DNA of 64,000 nucleotides. Origin: Silurus meridionalis. Taxonomy: Eukaryota; Chordata; Actinopteri; Siluriformes; Siluridae. The DNA is taken from assembly GCF_014805685.1 (NCBI RefSeq), contig NC_060885.1, positions 16,058,632 through 16,122,631 of the forward strand. The letters run 5' to 3'. Shown here in pieces: positions 15,197 through 28,900 of this stretch (position 1 is the first letter of the stretch; every line of letters starts with the position of its first letter). The notes below the pieces were generated by a model. The model did no database searches and was not told the DNA's origin. It saw nothing but the letters and a program-made list of their open reading frames with translations. Position numbers and translations under genes: made by a program.

Positions 15197-18100
15197 AATA
15201 GCTCTGTGGGTCATAACCCATAATGAATAATTAAAAAAAATATATATAGGTTTTATTTTATCTATAATAATGAGATACTTCCTCAACATAAAATTTTTTC
15301 CTTAAATAACTATTATGTTTGTGTTTTTAAAGATAAGCTTTTGTATAATTAAAACTCAGGGTTTGAATTTAAAAACGTTAAAATGAATCAATGATGAATA
15401 AGCATTATGCAGATATTGAGCACATATAAAACAGAATTAATAATCCACATCAAACTTTCAAACTGGGTGTAATATTTATATATTTGTGTAATAGAGGACT
15501 AAGGTAATAGCCACTGTAGGGAGTATGAAAGTGAACACTACACTCCTCCTAATCACAAAATGCCTGAGTTTATTACATAGCAGTGTAACAGTGATAAAAA
15601 GCTCAATCAGTCTTTATGAATGGTGTAGGATCGAATGTTTCTTTACCAGGTTTTATTCCATGCCACATGCCACCAACAGAACAGAAGGCCTGCAGTGCAC
15701 CTTTCAAATGACCTCAGGTTTCCATCAGAGTGGCCAGTGCGTGGTTGGAGTCTGCCTACGCAAGTTTGACCTTTTGCTGTTTTTATTGTAACTCAATCAG
15801 AGCCTCAGGCTTGACACCCAAACCAAGTGAAGGGCACAACAAAGTCAAAGAACACCTCTAACAGGCGTGAATGCACACTGCTCATACTCACTGCCGGGAC
15901 CCGTACACAGATAACTCAGATTCATTACAATTCTCTCTTTCCTCTGTTTGTCTATACAATTTCCACGCTGCCAAAGTCTGACATTTTATGTAATAATAAT
16001 TAATCAGAGAACGCCAGCTGCAGTACTGCACTCAGCCATATCACATATACCACAAAAAAAGAAAGATCCTTCAAATTGGTGCTTTTGTTTTATAAAAATT
16101 CCATTAAAAGAAATCACATTGAAAATCTAAATGGTATGATAAAATAGATACATAACAACAATTTACTTACTTTTTAATAACTTTAAAACAGAATCGCTTT
16201 TTTTGAGCTCCAGAAATAAATTCATTCCCAGATAAAATAATAAAATTTAAGTACCTACTAAGCAATAAAGCTAGTATATCATAATCACAGCTTCTTTCTT
16301 ACCACTAAGCCTTTGATGGTCTCTTTGGAATATCACATTTCTATACCAAAGATTAATGGTGACTCTTACTGGCCTGGTATAGCCCTTACTTGCAAAATTC
16401 ATCATTACTGAATTACATTTATCACACAAAATCATCAGTTATGATCACTGTTCAAGTACTTCAATGCACTTCGGCACATTTTTGTTGTTTCAGACATATT
16501 TCAGGCACTTTTCCTTAGGTCTACCTATTGTTCAAGTGATTACGTCTTTCCTCCATATCATAACAGGAATGCATGGAGGTCTAAACCCTTCAATAATAAA
16601 CAGGATCACTCATCAAGTTATAAATCTGTCCCTATTGTGCCCTGGATCATTGCTCTAGAAGATAATGTGTAGCAGTGCCTCAATCTAATTAGATTTAATC
16701 AAATTATCTGGGATAAAGTAGAATGTAAAAATAATAATAACGGTGTCCGACTTAATAATAATAGTGTCCGACTGTGTTCAAGCAAATCCTTGGTATGTTT
16801 CTCAGTGTTGGATCAGCTGCTGGAGCAAGGCCTTGGGTTTAGTCTTGACTGGTAATACGGATGGATGCTGTGTGCTGTTGTGACCTCTCTGTTGGCTCTG
16901 GGGCTCAGGCACAGAGTAAGGTCAACGGCATACACCAGATCAAACACACAGATGGGCATAGAAAGAAAAGTGAACTGCCACAGTCTAGACTAAGTTGCTA
17001 GAACTGTGTTTATGCTCTCTGTTTGCTTAACTAGCAATCACAATGTGTGAGTTTACCCACCTGACCCCTATTAACCTTCAGACACAGTGTTACACCATGT
17101 TGACTCTTGAAGACTTCCTTTAAGCAGAGTTTAATACTACACGGTTGAATATCAAGACTATCGCGCCATCTTGTATTACGAAATCATGTTACAAAGGTTT
17201 AAATATTGCTAGCAAACACACTGAACATTCGCTTCAGTTTTTGAAATTGCACGTTACCAATGTTTATTTTCATCAATTTAATACTGTCTTGAATGATCAT
17301 GCAAGTCTATGGGCTAGATGATCGTTAAGCTATTTTTAAACTGCATGTTGAAGAAACAATAAAACTAATAGCAAAAGGTGATTACGTGCTGGGAGTTTAA
17401 ACTCAAATCACATTTCTAAAAGGTCTATTACTTCTATTCAGTTCATTTTAACCAAATAATTGCTTTTTCTTTGAGCTTGTTGCTTCAGAATTGTAAAATC
17501 TAAATCAGCATTGTAATGTTAGTTATTTTGACCAAAGAGCTATAGAAAAACTATTGAACCAATATAGTAACTTCATCATGGATCATATTCGTACCATACA
17601 TAACTTGTTCCCCTCACCACCGCTGCCACTCTTTCTCTCCATATCTTAAGCCTAGACACACCACTAAACATAACAATAGCTAAGAATCTCCAGGGTGGTT
17701 GGTAATAATCACAGAAAACACATGAGAAGTTTATATTATATTTGTAAACACCACAACAGGTGCTGAATGTTGCTATCTGCTCAAAGGCTGGCCAATGCTG
17801 CATACAACAACGGCAGCAGCAAGGGCTTAATCACACGTAAGGGACATTCCTATAGCCTCCCATAAACCACCAAGCAGAAAACCAATTCACTTACACATCA
17901 CAGAGGCCACAAATTCCTCTGATATAATGCTGTGTTATTTTTAATGATGTACTACCCTGCTTGTGACCAACGCGGCTCAGTACAATCTAGAAATATAAGA
18001 CATAGACTTGAAGACAAAATATTTCAACTTTAGATGGACATAAATCTGTTGAAGCTGAACAGATTGTCTCTTCAAGCCTCTTTATGCCTTCCACCAGTCA

Positions 18101-19744
18101 TGTCAGATATAATTATGAAGTCAACACTCCTTCGGTGACAGTAGCTACTATCTCATTTGTCTCTCTGTAAATCGTTGTTTATGAAATGGATAGAATAAGC
18201 CATGCACAGGCATGTAGGAGGCCAAATGTGCAAACAAGTTTCTTCTCAGAAATCCTGTCAATCACTTTTATGAGCAGGCCTAGCCAGAGTAAGAGGGGAT
18301 TAGTGAGGGTCAGGGGGGCCAGTGAAGAATTCCAATGCCAACCCAGACAGCATGGGCACTTGGTAAGAGGCACAGTCTCAGAAACAGGGGTGCATGGAGA
18401 AGGAAATGAAGACACAGATTAGAAGCACTGCAAAAAGCAAAGAAGAAATAAACCACGTTGACCTGAGTTTTACTCGCATTCTTTAAATGTTATTCTCACA
18501 GCGGGTAATTTGGAAGCCACCAATTTCTAATTGATCTAATCCACTGGTGAGCTAAAGAGTTTTTTAATTATAGACTTTCATGATGTATTGAATTCATTTA
18601 ACTCCTGCATGGTGGGAAGCTCAATCCAAAAAGGTAACAGAACCTACAAACCCTTTTGTGTGTGCATGGCCAGACCTGAGCTCAGTGTTGCTGTTATTTC
18701 AGCTTCAACAGAACACTGGCAGCAAATGCAATGAATTATTGTCCTTCCTGCATTTGCCAAGCACTTTGCCATGGATGCATATCCTCAGGCTCTATAGAGC
18801 TCTCTCTCATGCACTCATAAACTCATATTTATAATATTATTCCACCTCCTTAGCATATTTATGAGTGAGAACCTGGTGGGGATTGTTTTTTCCAGGCTTT
18901 TTTTTTCTTTGCGTTTTTATGAGAGGGTTCAGATCAGAGGAACTAGCTTTGCAGCCACAAACCAGAGGTCGAGACTGAATTCTAGCATAGCTGTCTCTTG
19001 CACTGTTCATTCATTACCCAAGACTTAGCAGTGGCTTTCTGTCACTTCATTCTGCCATCAACACTTAGGCTCAAACTCTGCATTAACTATTCAGATGAGG
19101 CTGACTTGTGGCTGCTCCTCTCCGTACCCCAAGCCATGTCATTATCCTGTCTCTCTGTCGCCAATCGGCCCTTCTCTAATAACAGCCATTGTGAATTATT
19201 CAGGCCTAGTTAGGCACAGATCTCAGCCTGACGCACAACGCACATCATGAAGTCCATCCATCTCAGAGCTGAATAATGGTCGCCACAAGCCTATTCTGCC
19301 TCAGAGTCCTTAATCACACGGCCCGTTCTATCTGAGTGCCGGGAAAAACACTGCATCTGGAATGGGATAAAACAAAGGAATCTTTGGAACAAAAGGCTTG
19401 CTTTTTACCCATTCTGCTCTCTTCTGTTGACTTATTAAACACAAATTTGCTGTAATGTTTAACAATCTATCATTTCCTAATGAAAATGAAGACTGTTAAG
19501 ATGGATGCTATTTTCCTGAATGGCATATGTGTACACATTTGAAGCCTTTTTTAAAAAAAAAAAACAATTTCTTTTGTATGCACGTTTTCACAAACCTGGT
19601 TTCATAACCAAGTTACATCCATCCATCCATCTTATTCTAATTTATATGAAATACAATAAAACGAGATCCTCTCTACATCTAGCTACATAAATCACATTAA
19701 ATGCCTCTGCAGCTACAATAAAAAGTGAGTTAAGTTCTATTGAA

Positions 19745-19746
<2 letters not shown>

Positions 19747-19816
<70 letters not shown>
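19747..19816 (+). repeat. (AT)n microsatellite
   Basis: A pure AT run of about 70 bases followed by two tatattgcta units. Confidence 0.97.
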
Positions 19817-19818
<2 letters not shown>

Positions 19819-20940
19819 CTATATATTGCTATATAAGCATCCTTAAGCATATAAGCGTCTTTTTAGCTGCTGCTTCACCCAGTCATCTGTAAGCTGTACA
19901 TTCACATCAGCTATATATCCCACACATTGGTTTGACACAATGGCTTTTGGATGAAAGTGGACACAGGACCAACAAAGCCACTATGAATGCTTCTAAAAGC
20001 AGGGAATTGTGAGCTGCTCGAAACAAACCTGGCAACTCAAGTCTTTTGTCAGAGAGCGTTGGGGCTTTACCGTCATTATGAGGCTAATTAACAGGCACAA
20101 TTATTTTGTAGGAAAGCTCATCAAAGAAATGATGGTGAGATGGAAGCTAAAACAACTGTTTTCTAAATCAATGAATATGTCATTAAGATCTAGTAAATTA
20201 AGTAATCTCCTTCTATCACCCCCTTTCCAAAAGCAAAACACAATAGCTTGCATGGAAATAGAATGAGACTACACGAGTCGGATGAACTTGTCAAATACAA
20301 AACGATTTGTTGAATATTATGTCATTACGCATTATGTCTTTAGTAAAATCTGTGGCTGTGCCAGGTTGCACTGTCTGGCAGACTGAACTACATTTGGCAG
20401 TGCAGTGTGATACAGAGATAGCAAACGAGTCAAACACACCTATGGGAAACACACCTAAGCCTGGTGAGCATGTAGACATTTTCCACATGAGTGCTTTTCA
20501 ATTCCAAATCCACAGAGATGAGTAGCGTGTCGTGCCCCTCATTTCAACTGAGCTCTTAATTAATTTGAATTGATAGAAGCTCTGATATAATATTATTATG
20601 GATTCCATGTCTACAGTTTAAACTCAGACAAGAGCTGAAGCATCCAGTAAACAGAGCTAAAAGTTGCTCAACAAAACAAACACTTAAATCTATCACATAT
20701 CTTTGACTGGTTTTTAATTGTTTGAAACTAAAGTTTGAGCATGATTCCTACCATAATACAAAAGTCATTGCAAATCTTAAAGCAGTGTAGCCAATTACAA
20801 GCACTTTGCTCAGCCGAAGCTAGCCTGCTGTTGATCCAGAGGATAACTTAGCTTAGCAGCTCAGATAATTTTTTCTTACATCCAGCTTAAAGTCTTTAGG
20901 AGTGAAAAAGAATGTCAGGTATTTGTAAATACAACAACAA

Positions 20941-20943
<3 letters not shown>
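19817..20943. other. Intergenic; no gene seen
   Basis: Short frames at 20009-20266 and 20307-20525 have no recognisable homology, and the second is also open on the other strand. Confidence 0.5.
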
Positions 20944-20986
<43 letters not shown>

Positions 20987-20999
20987 GTTATTATTATTA
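20944..20999 (+). repeat. (ATT)n microsatellite
   Basis: A trinucleotide run with one GTT interruption. Confidence 0.96.
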
Positions 21000-21560
21000 G
21001 TAGAAGTTTATTTTTAACCTTTTAAATACAGTAAGAGGGTGTGTTTGTGTGTATAGTGCATGTGCATGGAAGTGTGAGAATTCTGATCTGCTGTAAGCCA
21101 GCAGGTGTGAGCTGCTGGCCTCAGCATTTTCTTCCAACTGAGACTCACTTTCATGGGGAAAATCCTTCAAAGCCTCTGCATCGCATTGCACCACACACTC
21201 AGATATTTCTTACTCCAAGAACGCTTTTTTCTTAAGGTAAATCAAACATTTCCCAACCACCTGCCTCACAGAAACAGACCACACAAGTGTTCGGCAGATC
21301 AACCGGAACAGCAGATTTACACCAGAATAAAGTTGCCAACCTTTTAACACGCCAGGCATGACTAGCCAATCAAACGCTAAATTTGTTCTGCTTTTTAGTG
21401 TAATTAAGCCTATTACTTCCACATAAAGATGCTGCAGACTTCATTCTACAGCGTGGGAAATTATAAACACAGGACCAATGTACATGTCTTTAAATGGATG
21501 AATGCCAAAGCTTTGACACACATACCCTGTCTCCCTCCCCCCTCTCTTTCTTTCTGTTTG

Positions 21561-21561
<1 letters not shown>

Positions 21562-21616
<55 letters not shown>
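21562..21616 (+). repeat. (CA)n microsatellite
   Basis: A pure CA run of about 55 bases after a pyrimidine-rich stretch. Confidence 0.97.
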
Positions 21617-22103
21617 GAATACATACACATTCATTAGCCATTGGGTGCATATAAACCACTGTGAATGCAGAATCAGGGATAAACAGGTGACATAAATGCT
21701 GACTGTGTTCCCAAGGACATGGAATAGTGCATAGTGTACTCTACAAAGAGGTACAGTACCGCTCCTAATTACACCAGTAAAGGATAATGTGATGGGTTTC
21801 ATTTAAAGTGTTGCTTAGATGATTTTAACTCCAGGTGCACACAGTCCTTTAACTTGTCACGGTTTGTTAGATTACATTAATGGCGATGTTGTTGCATTAA
21901 AAAAATAGCTGAAAGTAAGCAAACACATGACATTGTAAATGGAGATCAATTCAAAAACATAGTGCAATCAAACAGCATTAATAAAGTAATACCTCATACG
22001 AAAATCTGATATATAGCAATATATGCAAAGCACATATACTGTATACATTTTGTTTGGATTTCATAGATATAGAAATATATGTCAGATGCATGTACAAAGA
22101 TGC

Positions 22104-22106
<3 letters not shown>

Positions 22107-22196
<90 letters not shown>

Positions 22197-22197
22197 A
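22107..22197 (+). repeat. (AT)n(GT)n compound microsatellite
   Basis: AT units to 22172, then GT units. Confidence 0.97.
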
Positions 22198-22916
22198 TTA
22201 ATTAAATAAACTTTATGTAAACTGATGAATTGTTATTTAAGTTTGTGTAATACATAACATTTACTCTTTTTCAATAACTTATTATTATATAACTACCTTA
22301 CATTTCCTTAATTCTATTGTATTAAATTAATGGGTAAAACATGTTTAATTTTCAATCTTTTATTGTTGGTTTACAATTGTTTATGGAGTAAAAAAAACTA
22401 ACAAAAAAAAAAAAACAAAGCAAGAAGCAGGACATAATGCAATACTAAAATAATTGTGTACTAACAAGTAAAAGGGATCAACAAGGAACCAAATCTAACA
22501 ATAAACATATTGTAACAAAACTGTAACACTGCAACATTAAACATTATTTTACATTTGTAAAGTAACATTGTAATATGATTGCATGGTATAGTAATCAATT
22601 TGCACTTTCTCATGATCTGGAACTTCATGGAAATCAAAAATGTGGGAATAATGTCATTCCCAAAACTCACACATCTAAAAGTCAAAAAAGAGAGAAAAAA
22701 TAAGAAACCTCAACCCTTTTACAAATAATTTACATGAGTAAAGTAAAGTTTAATAATAAAAAAAACACAGTAATTGAAAAAAATGTAGTAATTTAGTTTA
22801 GTAATTCCCAAACCGAAGACAAAAATGCTAAATGTTGAATGATACAACATTGATGAGGTCTCTGAATTTGTCTCTGATTGACTTAGCATGTTTCACTGAT
22901 GTAAAATGTACACAAT

Positions 22917-23400
22917 TTGTTTATTGTTTTGTCAATTTGTTTGTGTTTGTACAACGTTTTGGCATATTTCTAGCAAAGTAAAATGAACATCAAGATGACA
23001 AATCATACACACATAATTTGCTTAAAAATGATGCATTTAGGCAACCGTATATCTTACAATGATTCAAGTCACAAATATTTGCTAACAGATTTGTTTTAAA
23101 GAAAAATTTTATAAATATATACATTCAGAGAACATTTACGTTTGTTTGAAAGTTAGCATATAAGCAAAGAAAAACGTACGACGAGATGACAAAGCTGTTT
23201 AAAAAAAACATATTCATGTATTCTGTAAAACATGATGCACCTAGCCAGTCGACAGTACATCTTATAATGATCAAAGTTACTATACATTTACAAAGTTTTT
23301 TTTTTTTTTTTTCATTTGTTTGAGGTTTTTTTTTTTTGTACAGCGCATGTGAAACATTTACTTTTGCGAATTACGCCAGCAAATCAGGTAAAATGTATGT
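22917..23400 (+). repeat. Diverged tandem duplication, about 2.5 copies
   Basis: Three pieces share an order of motifs: 'atttgtttgtgtttgtacaa', 'agcaaagtaaaatg', 'gatgacaaatc', 'aaaatgatgca', 'tatcttacaatgat' (from 22930); 'gtttgtttgaaagttag', 'gatgacaaagc', 'aaacatgatgca', 'catcttataatgat' (from 23139); and 'catttgtttgaggtt', 'ttgtacagcgcatg', 'caggtaaaatg' (from 23313). Copies are strongly diverged. No known family is recognised. Confidence 0.45.
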
Positions 23401-23534
23401 AACTTTATCAGGTTGGTTTCAGATCTATTACATTCATGTTATGAAAGATTAATAGTTATCTTGTAGCATTTTAAATATATCTTATTTTAATTGTTCGCTT
23501 CTATTCAAAGAATAACTCTAATCATTTAATTTCC

Positions 23535-23572
23535 CTACATTTACATTGATGCATTTAGCAGATTTACAGAAA
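23535..23572 (+). mobile_element. Possible short fragment of the same 'catttacatt' repeat
   Basis: Only 'tacatttacattgatgcat' and 'tttagcagatttaca' match the start of the repeat also seen at 62607. It is too short to be certain. Confidence 0.3.
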
Positions 23573-23918
23573 AAAACAGCAAAGATGCAGAATTAAGCAC
23601 AAGACTGACCTCTCAAATGATTCTCCAAGAATGTATCAATGTTAAATAGTCCCATGAGCAAATTTTACATTAACATCGATGTGACATTTTACATAGTAAA
23701 ATAACTCAACATCAGGTATATCATATGTTGTACTTTAATGTATCATGCATTGTGTTACACAATGTATTAAAGTATATGTATCCTACACATAGAAACATAT
23801 AGTAAAAAAAAGACTTTTTCCATGTGATTTACATCTACTATTATGTCTCAAGCAGCCCATAAAACCACAAATATATTCATATATGTTCACATATATTAAT
23901 TATTGTTTTTTTTTATAT

Positions 23919-23919
23919 A

Positions 23920-23970
<51 letters not shown>
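23919..23970 (+). repeat. (GT)n microsatellite
   Basis: A pure GT run of about 47 bases flanked by tatat pieces. Confidence 0.97.
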
Positions 23971-23973
<3 letters not shown>

Positions 23974-24879
23974 CGTGTGTTCATATTTAGCCAGATATCA
24001 AATTTCCAAATGGGACTTTATGTCTAGCACATTGTCATTGTGTTCCATGGTCAATGTATGTCTTACCTATTTAAAGATTTCAGTTTTTTCTTTCTTACTC
24101 TCATCTACACAAGTGAAAATACTGCTGTCATTTTCAAGCCTAGTATGTCTTTTCTTTAATATTACTATAATATTATTATTGAATGCTTGCCACTCATTTA
24201 AATTACTTTAATTCGTCAAGAAATTCATGCTACATTATAAAAATGTTTAGCAATATTAAGCACAGCCTCTGGAAACTAATGCACACTTTTAATTGTTATC
24301 ACCTATGGGGTAGCTAATGTCTTATTTGTTAATTTTACACGTGTATAGTACAGTAGAGAGGGTGAAAAACAGTTCTAATGTAAGTATCTCGGTTGAGATT
24401 GAAATTACACCTGCGTGCACAGTTTTGAATTTAGCTGCCAAAGCAACTTTGACTTTGTTGTACTACTTTGATTCCCTACTTTTTGTCAGCCATGAGCACG
24501 GTTTAAAATAATGACTACAGAGGTCATGAGAGGTAAATTTAAATTTTAGTAGTTGAAATGGTGTGGTTAGTTTAATAAGTAACAGTTAAGCTATAAATGT
24601 GTCTGACGGGACCTGTGAAAGGATCTGTTCAAGTCAAGCAGCCATTACGTTCTCTATTGACTTATCTAATGAGCCTTTAAGAGTTTATTATACATCTCAA
24701 TGTATGTGCTTCCCTATATCTACTCAATCCACCTAACCTAATCTACGCTCAAAAAGCACCCACAATTACAACATTTGCACTGAAATCTTTGTGCAAATGT
24801 TTCTTTGAAAAGATGGCATGCTATCGCTAGTGGTTCTGCAGTCGCTCAGAAAAGCTCTGACTTGGCACAGTCATTTCAG

Positions 24880-25480
24880 CTGATTAGGGAGAAACACGTC
24901 GGGCAGTGTCACACTGTTTACTGCCTCAGCTCTATATTTGTACCATTGCCCAGTTTCAGTACTGCATGAACAAACAGACACACACCTATCCCTATACAGT
25001 ACTCTCAGGCAACCACATACAAAAAAACCAAGTATATAGTCACAGCCAATAAAATCATAAAAATGCATAAAAATAACCATTAATACAATAAGCTCATGTT
25101 TGTGGTCCTGGCTCATGACTGCAGGCAGAGAAAGCATGCAGCAGATAAAGTAGCAGGCACGCTGTCAGGCCTTTTCCTCTTCTTCAGCTCTGAACTAAAA
25201 GTGAACTCGGCTTTGCTATATATAAATACAGCTTTGCAGCCAATCAGTGGCGTGGCTCCAGGGCATCATCTCGCTGCGCTGACTTTCCCATTACGATAAT
25301 GCGAATCTCTCGCTCAGCCACATAATACTGGCAAGCGTGGATAAAATACTGTCTCCCCTCCGCTGTCTCGGCCCGCTCTTGCCATACACAATGAGAGAAA
25401 GCCTGTGCATACTAATGAATGAGCCCCGGGACCTGCAGCACCTCCAGTGTGCCAGAGCCGCCTGTAGGGGGCAGGAGTTC
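24880..25480. other. Complex non-coding block, candidate regulatory element
   Basis: The block has no microsatellite and a balanced composition with retained CpGs, for example 'catcatctcgctgcgctgac' and 'cattacgataatgcgaatc'. It also has a TATATAAATA at about 25219 and a CCAAT box at 25240. Open frames are short and unconvincing. Conservation cannot be judged from one sequence. Confidence 0.3.
25459..25477 (+). promoter_or_regulatory. CTCF-like motif
   Basis: CGCCTGTAGGGGGCAGGAG fits the CTCF core in its AGGGGGCAG part; the 5' half is weaker. Confidence 0.35.
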
Positions 25481-25979
25481 TTGAATTACAAGCTTGATAT
25501 GGGTGTATATCATGCTTCTTCCTCAGGGGGGGGACCAGGGAACAGGATTAAAAGGTGTGTCTTAATATGCAGCTTACTGGACACTTTAACAGTTCTTGCA
25601 TTACCGAAACTAAATTCCAGCAAATTAGCTTGGATGGTTTCAAATGATCTATATCTATAGTGTTGTTTCAAATTCATGACACAACAAAAACTAATTAGAG
25701 TTAACACAAAATTACTATACAATTTTCCTATATCACAAATTTACAAGCACAAACAATATCTATAGCACTTTTTAAACCATGGACAATATAATAAATTCTC
25801 TTTTTTATATAAAGACAGGTCAGTATGTGCTCATTTATTTCTTGCACACCCCCAGCGCACACATACACACTTGCCACCCCACAAACAGGCACACACAGCT
25901 GAGCACTCTGCACACATACACACTGCTGCAGAAAGGGCGGAGGTGTGTGACTTGTGGACCATGAACAGAAAACATGAAA

Positions 25980-28900
25980 AGAGTGTTTGGATACGGACAC
26001 TGTGTTTGCCATTTCTAATTTGTAGGCAGGGGACGGGTATGGGGGCGATCACAGCATGATTCATATTAAAAGTCAATTGGCCTTCAAATTCCTCGGGTCC
26101 CCCAAAGTCACTACTGGTGTGAAGGAAATGAGTCTTAATGGAGTGGCAGTGCCACTATAAAATATTTGAAATTGAATCTGACCACAAAACCCAATGGTCC
26201 AGGAACAGGAGATGAGCGACTGACCATTACAGATATGAGATTCTTTTTGTTCATAAGTTTTTTTTTTGTTGATGTTATTTGATTATGAACATCCCAGCAC
26301 TTTAAAGATGTCCTTTCTCTGTCCAGCTCTCCCTTTCTTCCAGAATATAAGTGCACTTAGTAATCTCAGCCCCACTTTTAATTTCTCGCATGTCTGCCTG
26401 CACTCAGAGTGCTGGGGTAACTGGGTAGGCGATATAAGGCGAAAAGGCCATAAAATCCTCCTGCTGTGTGCGATATATTAACTTTAACCTCATGGTAATT
26501 ACCAAAAACTATTTAAACTCAACTTTTCCACTTAGGGTGCTTTCCTGTAATACTGACCACATTTTAGCTGCTATTAGCTGCAGGAAGCAGCAGCACTCAA
26601 TGGTTCATAGAGTGAATGTGGTGCTGATAAAGTGAAATGTCTACTTTTAATTTGTTCTCACTGACTTAAACTAAATTCTGTTTCTCATTTTTTTTTTTTT
26701 TTTATAAAATAAAAAGAAGGCTTGGTCATTCACTTTAAATAAAAAGAGAAAGCATGATAAAAAATAAAATCATATCAGTATATATCCTTTATTCAATCAC
26801 AGTGACAGTGTTTGGCAGAGAATTATTGCAGTTCCCATTTTTGAAATGCCAGGACTGGCACGTGTGTCCAGACCAGAGCAATTGTTCCCAGCATTCAGGC
26901 AGACACGTGCGCACATTGCCCTCTTCAGGCCTGGCTGTGTAAGATGACCCTGCTCATCCATCATTCTGGCTGGAGGAAATCCAAACAGCTCAATATCATG
27001 TTTAACTAATCAGACAAGATAATCTATTTAATGACAGCCTGGAGACATGAGATAAATGTTAGCCACTCAAAGCACTTTGCAGTCAATTCATGCTGCCTAA
27101 ATACTCTCTTAGGAAATCTAGTACATGGAACTAATCGGCAGTTTTTGTTAGCATGTTTGGCAGTATCATTTGCATTTCGTAAGAGCCTGACTCTTTTTAA
27201 GACTCAAAAACCTTGATCTTCACTGATACACGTTACTCACCATCTTTCTCACTCTCTTTCCTCCCCTCCTCCCTCCCATTTCCTGTATCCATCTCCATGA
27301 CAGATGCAGGGAGAGGCCTGAGGCTGCAGTTAAGAATATGTGATGCAGAGATTCTTTATTAACATTTCATTCCCATTCCCCACATGACATAAATTAGATG
27401 GGACGTTAAAGGCTGTCAGCTGTAGCGATATGTCACAGCAGTGCGACTCTGTCCATAGGACGTCCTCTGTCTCTCCTGCAATGTTTACCTTCACTACTGC
27501 TTTAAAGACACCTGAGCAAGTGCCCATTCCATTCATGCTGGCTACATCTCTTACATCTCTGACTACGTCTTCAACACAGCTACATACAGTAACACATCAA
27601 CACTATGTTTAGAAAGGGCTCAATCAGCTTCATTTAAGCCTATTTTGTTCACCAAATCTATGGCCTTTAACTGTGTAGCATGTGTAACTGTGGCATTGTG
27701 TAGCTTGTTGTTGGCAACGCTGTGTTGGCTGAATTAAAAATGGTGCCAACTTGTATGCATGGTGGCAGATCAGAAACGTGTCTGGCCCAACACTAATGTA
27801 TTTATCATTAATCTTATCAGTGCTGTCTTTCCACATCATTTCAGGGCACTAGCATGATTTTTATCTCTAATTTGATGGTAATGAACCCATCAGCACAGAA
27901 TGGTTTATGAATATGATGAAAAATTGCATTCATATTCACTCTGGACAAGACACGTCTCCTTATCTCATTAGAAAAGCTGAAATTAAAATCACTCTTCATT
28001 TGTGAACATCCATATTAACAATGTGTGGTCTGCAGACAGCACCTTACATCTTCAAGACAACAGTCACATTCAGAAAGCCTAAAACATTTTCAAAGAGATT
28101 GGAAAATAATTGCAGCCGAATAAAAAGCGCAAGAGCTCTATGAAGGCTTTCAGTCAACCAAGTCGTTGAATTGTCTAATAGTAGTAAGTCAAAGTGACTG
28201 GGCTCACAGTGTAATTTTCACTTCCATATAATCCTATTATACCACGCTAGCTTTGATTTACAACTTTTAAACATACGCATAAGGAATCCTTCACATAACT
28301 TTGATATAATAATGTTAGTGCCATTTATTTACATAAACTGAACACAAGGTGAATATTTAAAGTAAAAAGTAAAGTTTTGCAGATGCAGGGCACAGTGCTG
28401 GGTTTGCCTCTGTGGTTTTGTTGCTTTAATTGCTCAAGTAGGACTCAGCAATGTATGGTGTGGATAAAATGTCAGTGCTGAGAGGGGTATCGCTGCCCCA
28501 GGGGCCCAGTGGACGCTCACTCTCCCGCTCATGCGAACACAAATTGGATCTGAGCTCTGGATGGCAAGCACAAATGTTACTTTCCCTATTTTTACCCAAT
28601 GGACAGAGAAGGGAGGAAAAATATTCTCTTACTATGACCATTAAAGACATGTTTGTCACCTTTAAATGAAATGACCTATTTTTTCCAGCAGCTGCTGCTC
28701 TTTAAGGAACGGCACATTGCAATATGTTTTAAAAGATTGGTTGTGTTTCCTGGTGCAACCCAACCCATAAACAGCTCCGGGGTATATCATTTCCATGTCT
28801 AAGAAGGCTACTGGAGAGGTTACACTAAAAAAGCCATATGAGCAAAAAAGGGATACAAAAAAAAAAGAAAAAGAATAAAAAGGTATTTTATGACACATAT

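Larger units (their letters stand above)
13524..19746. other. Intergenic, 6.2 kb; no gene seen
   Basis: No exon-like open frames with flanking splice sites were found. A short inverted-repeat cluster lies at 14787-14826 and a CTCF-like motif at 15179. The part 18180-18420 is open on both strands without recognisable homology. The part 18600-19400 is of higher complexity and may hold non-coding elements. Confidence 0.5.

Noticed and set aside
25205..25260. Promoter from TATATAAATA and CCAAT box
   Set aside because: The order and spacing of the boxes do not fit a core promoter on either strand, and no exon follows.
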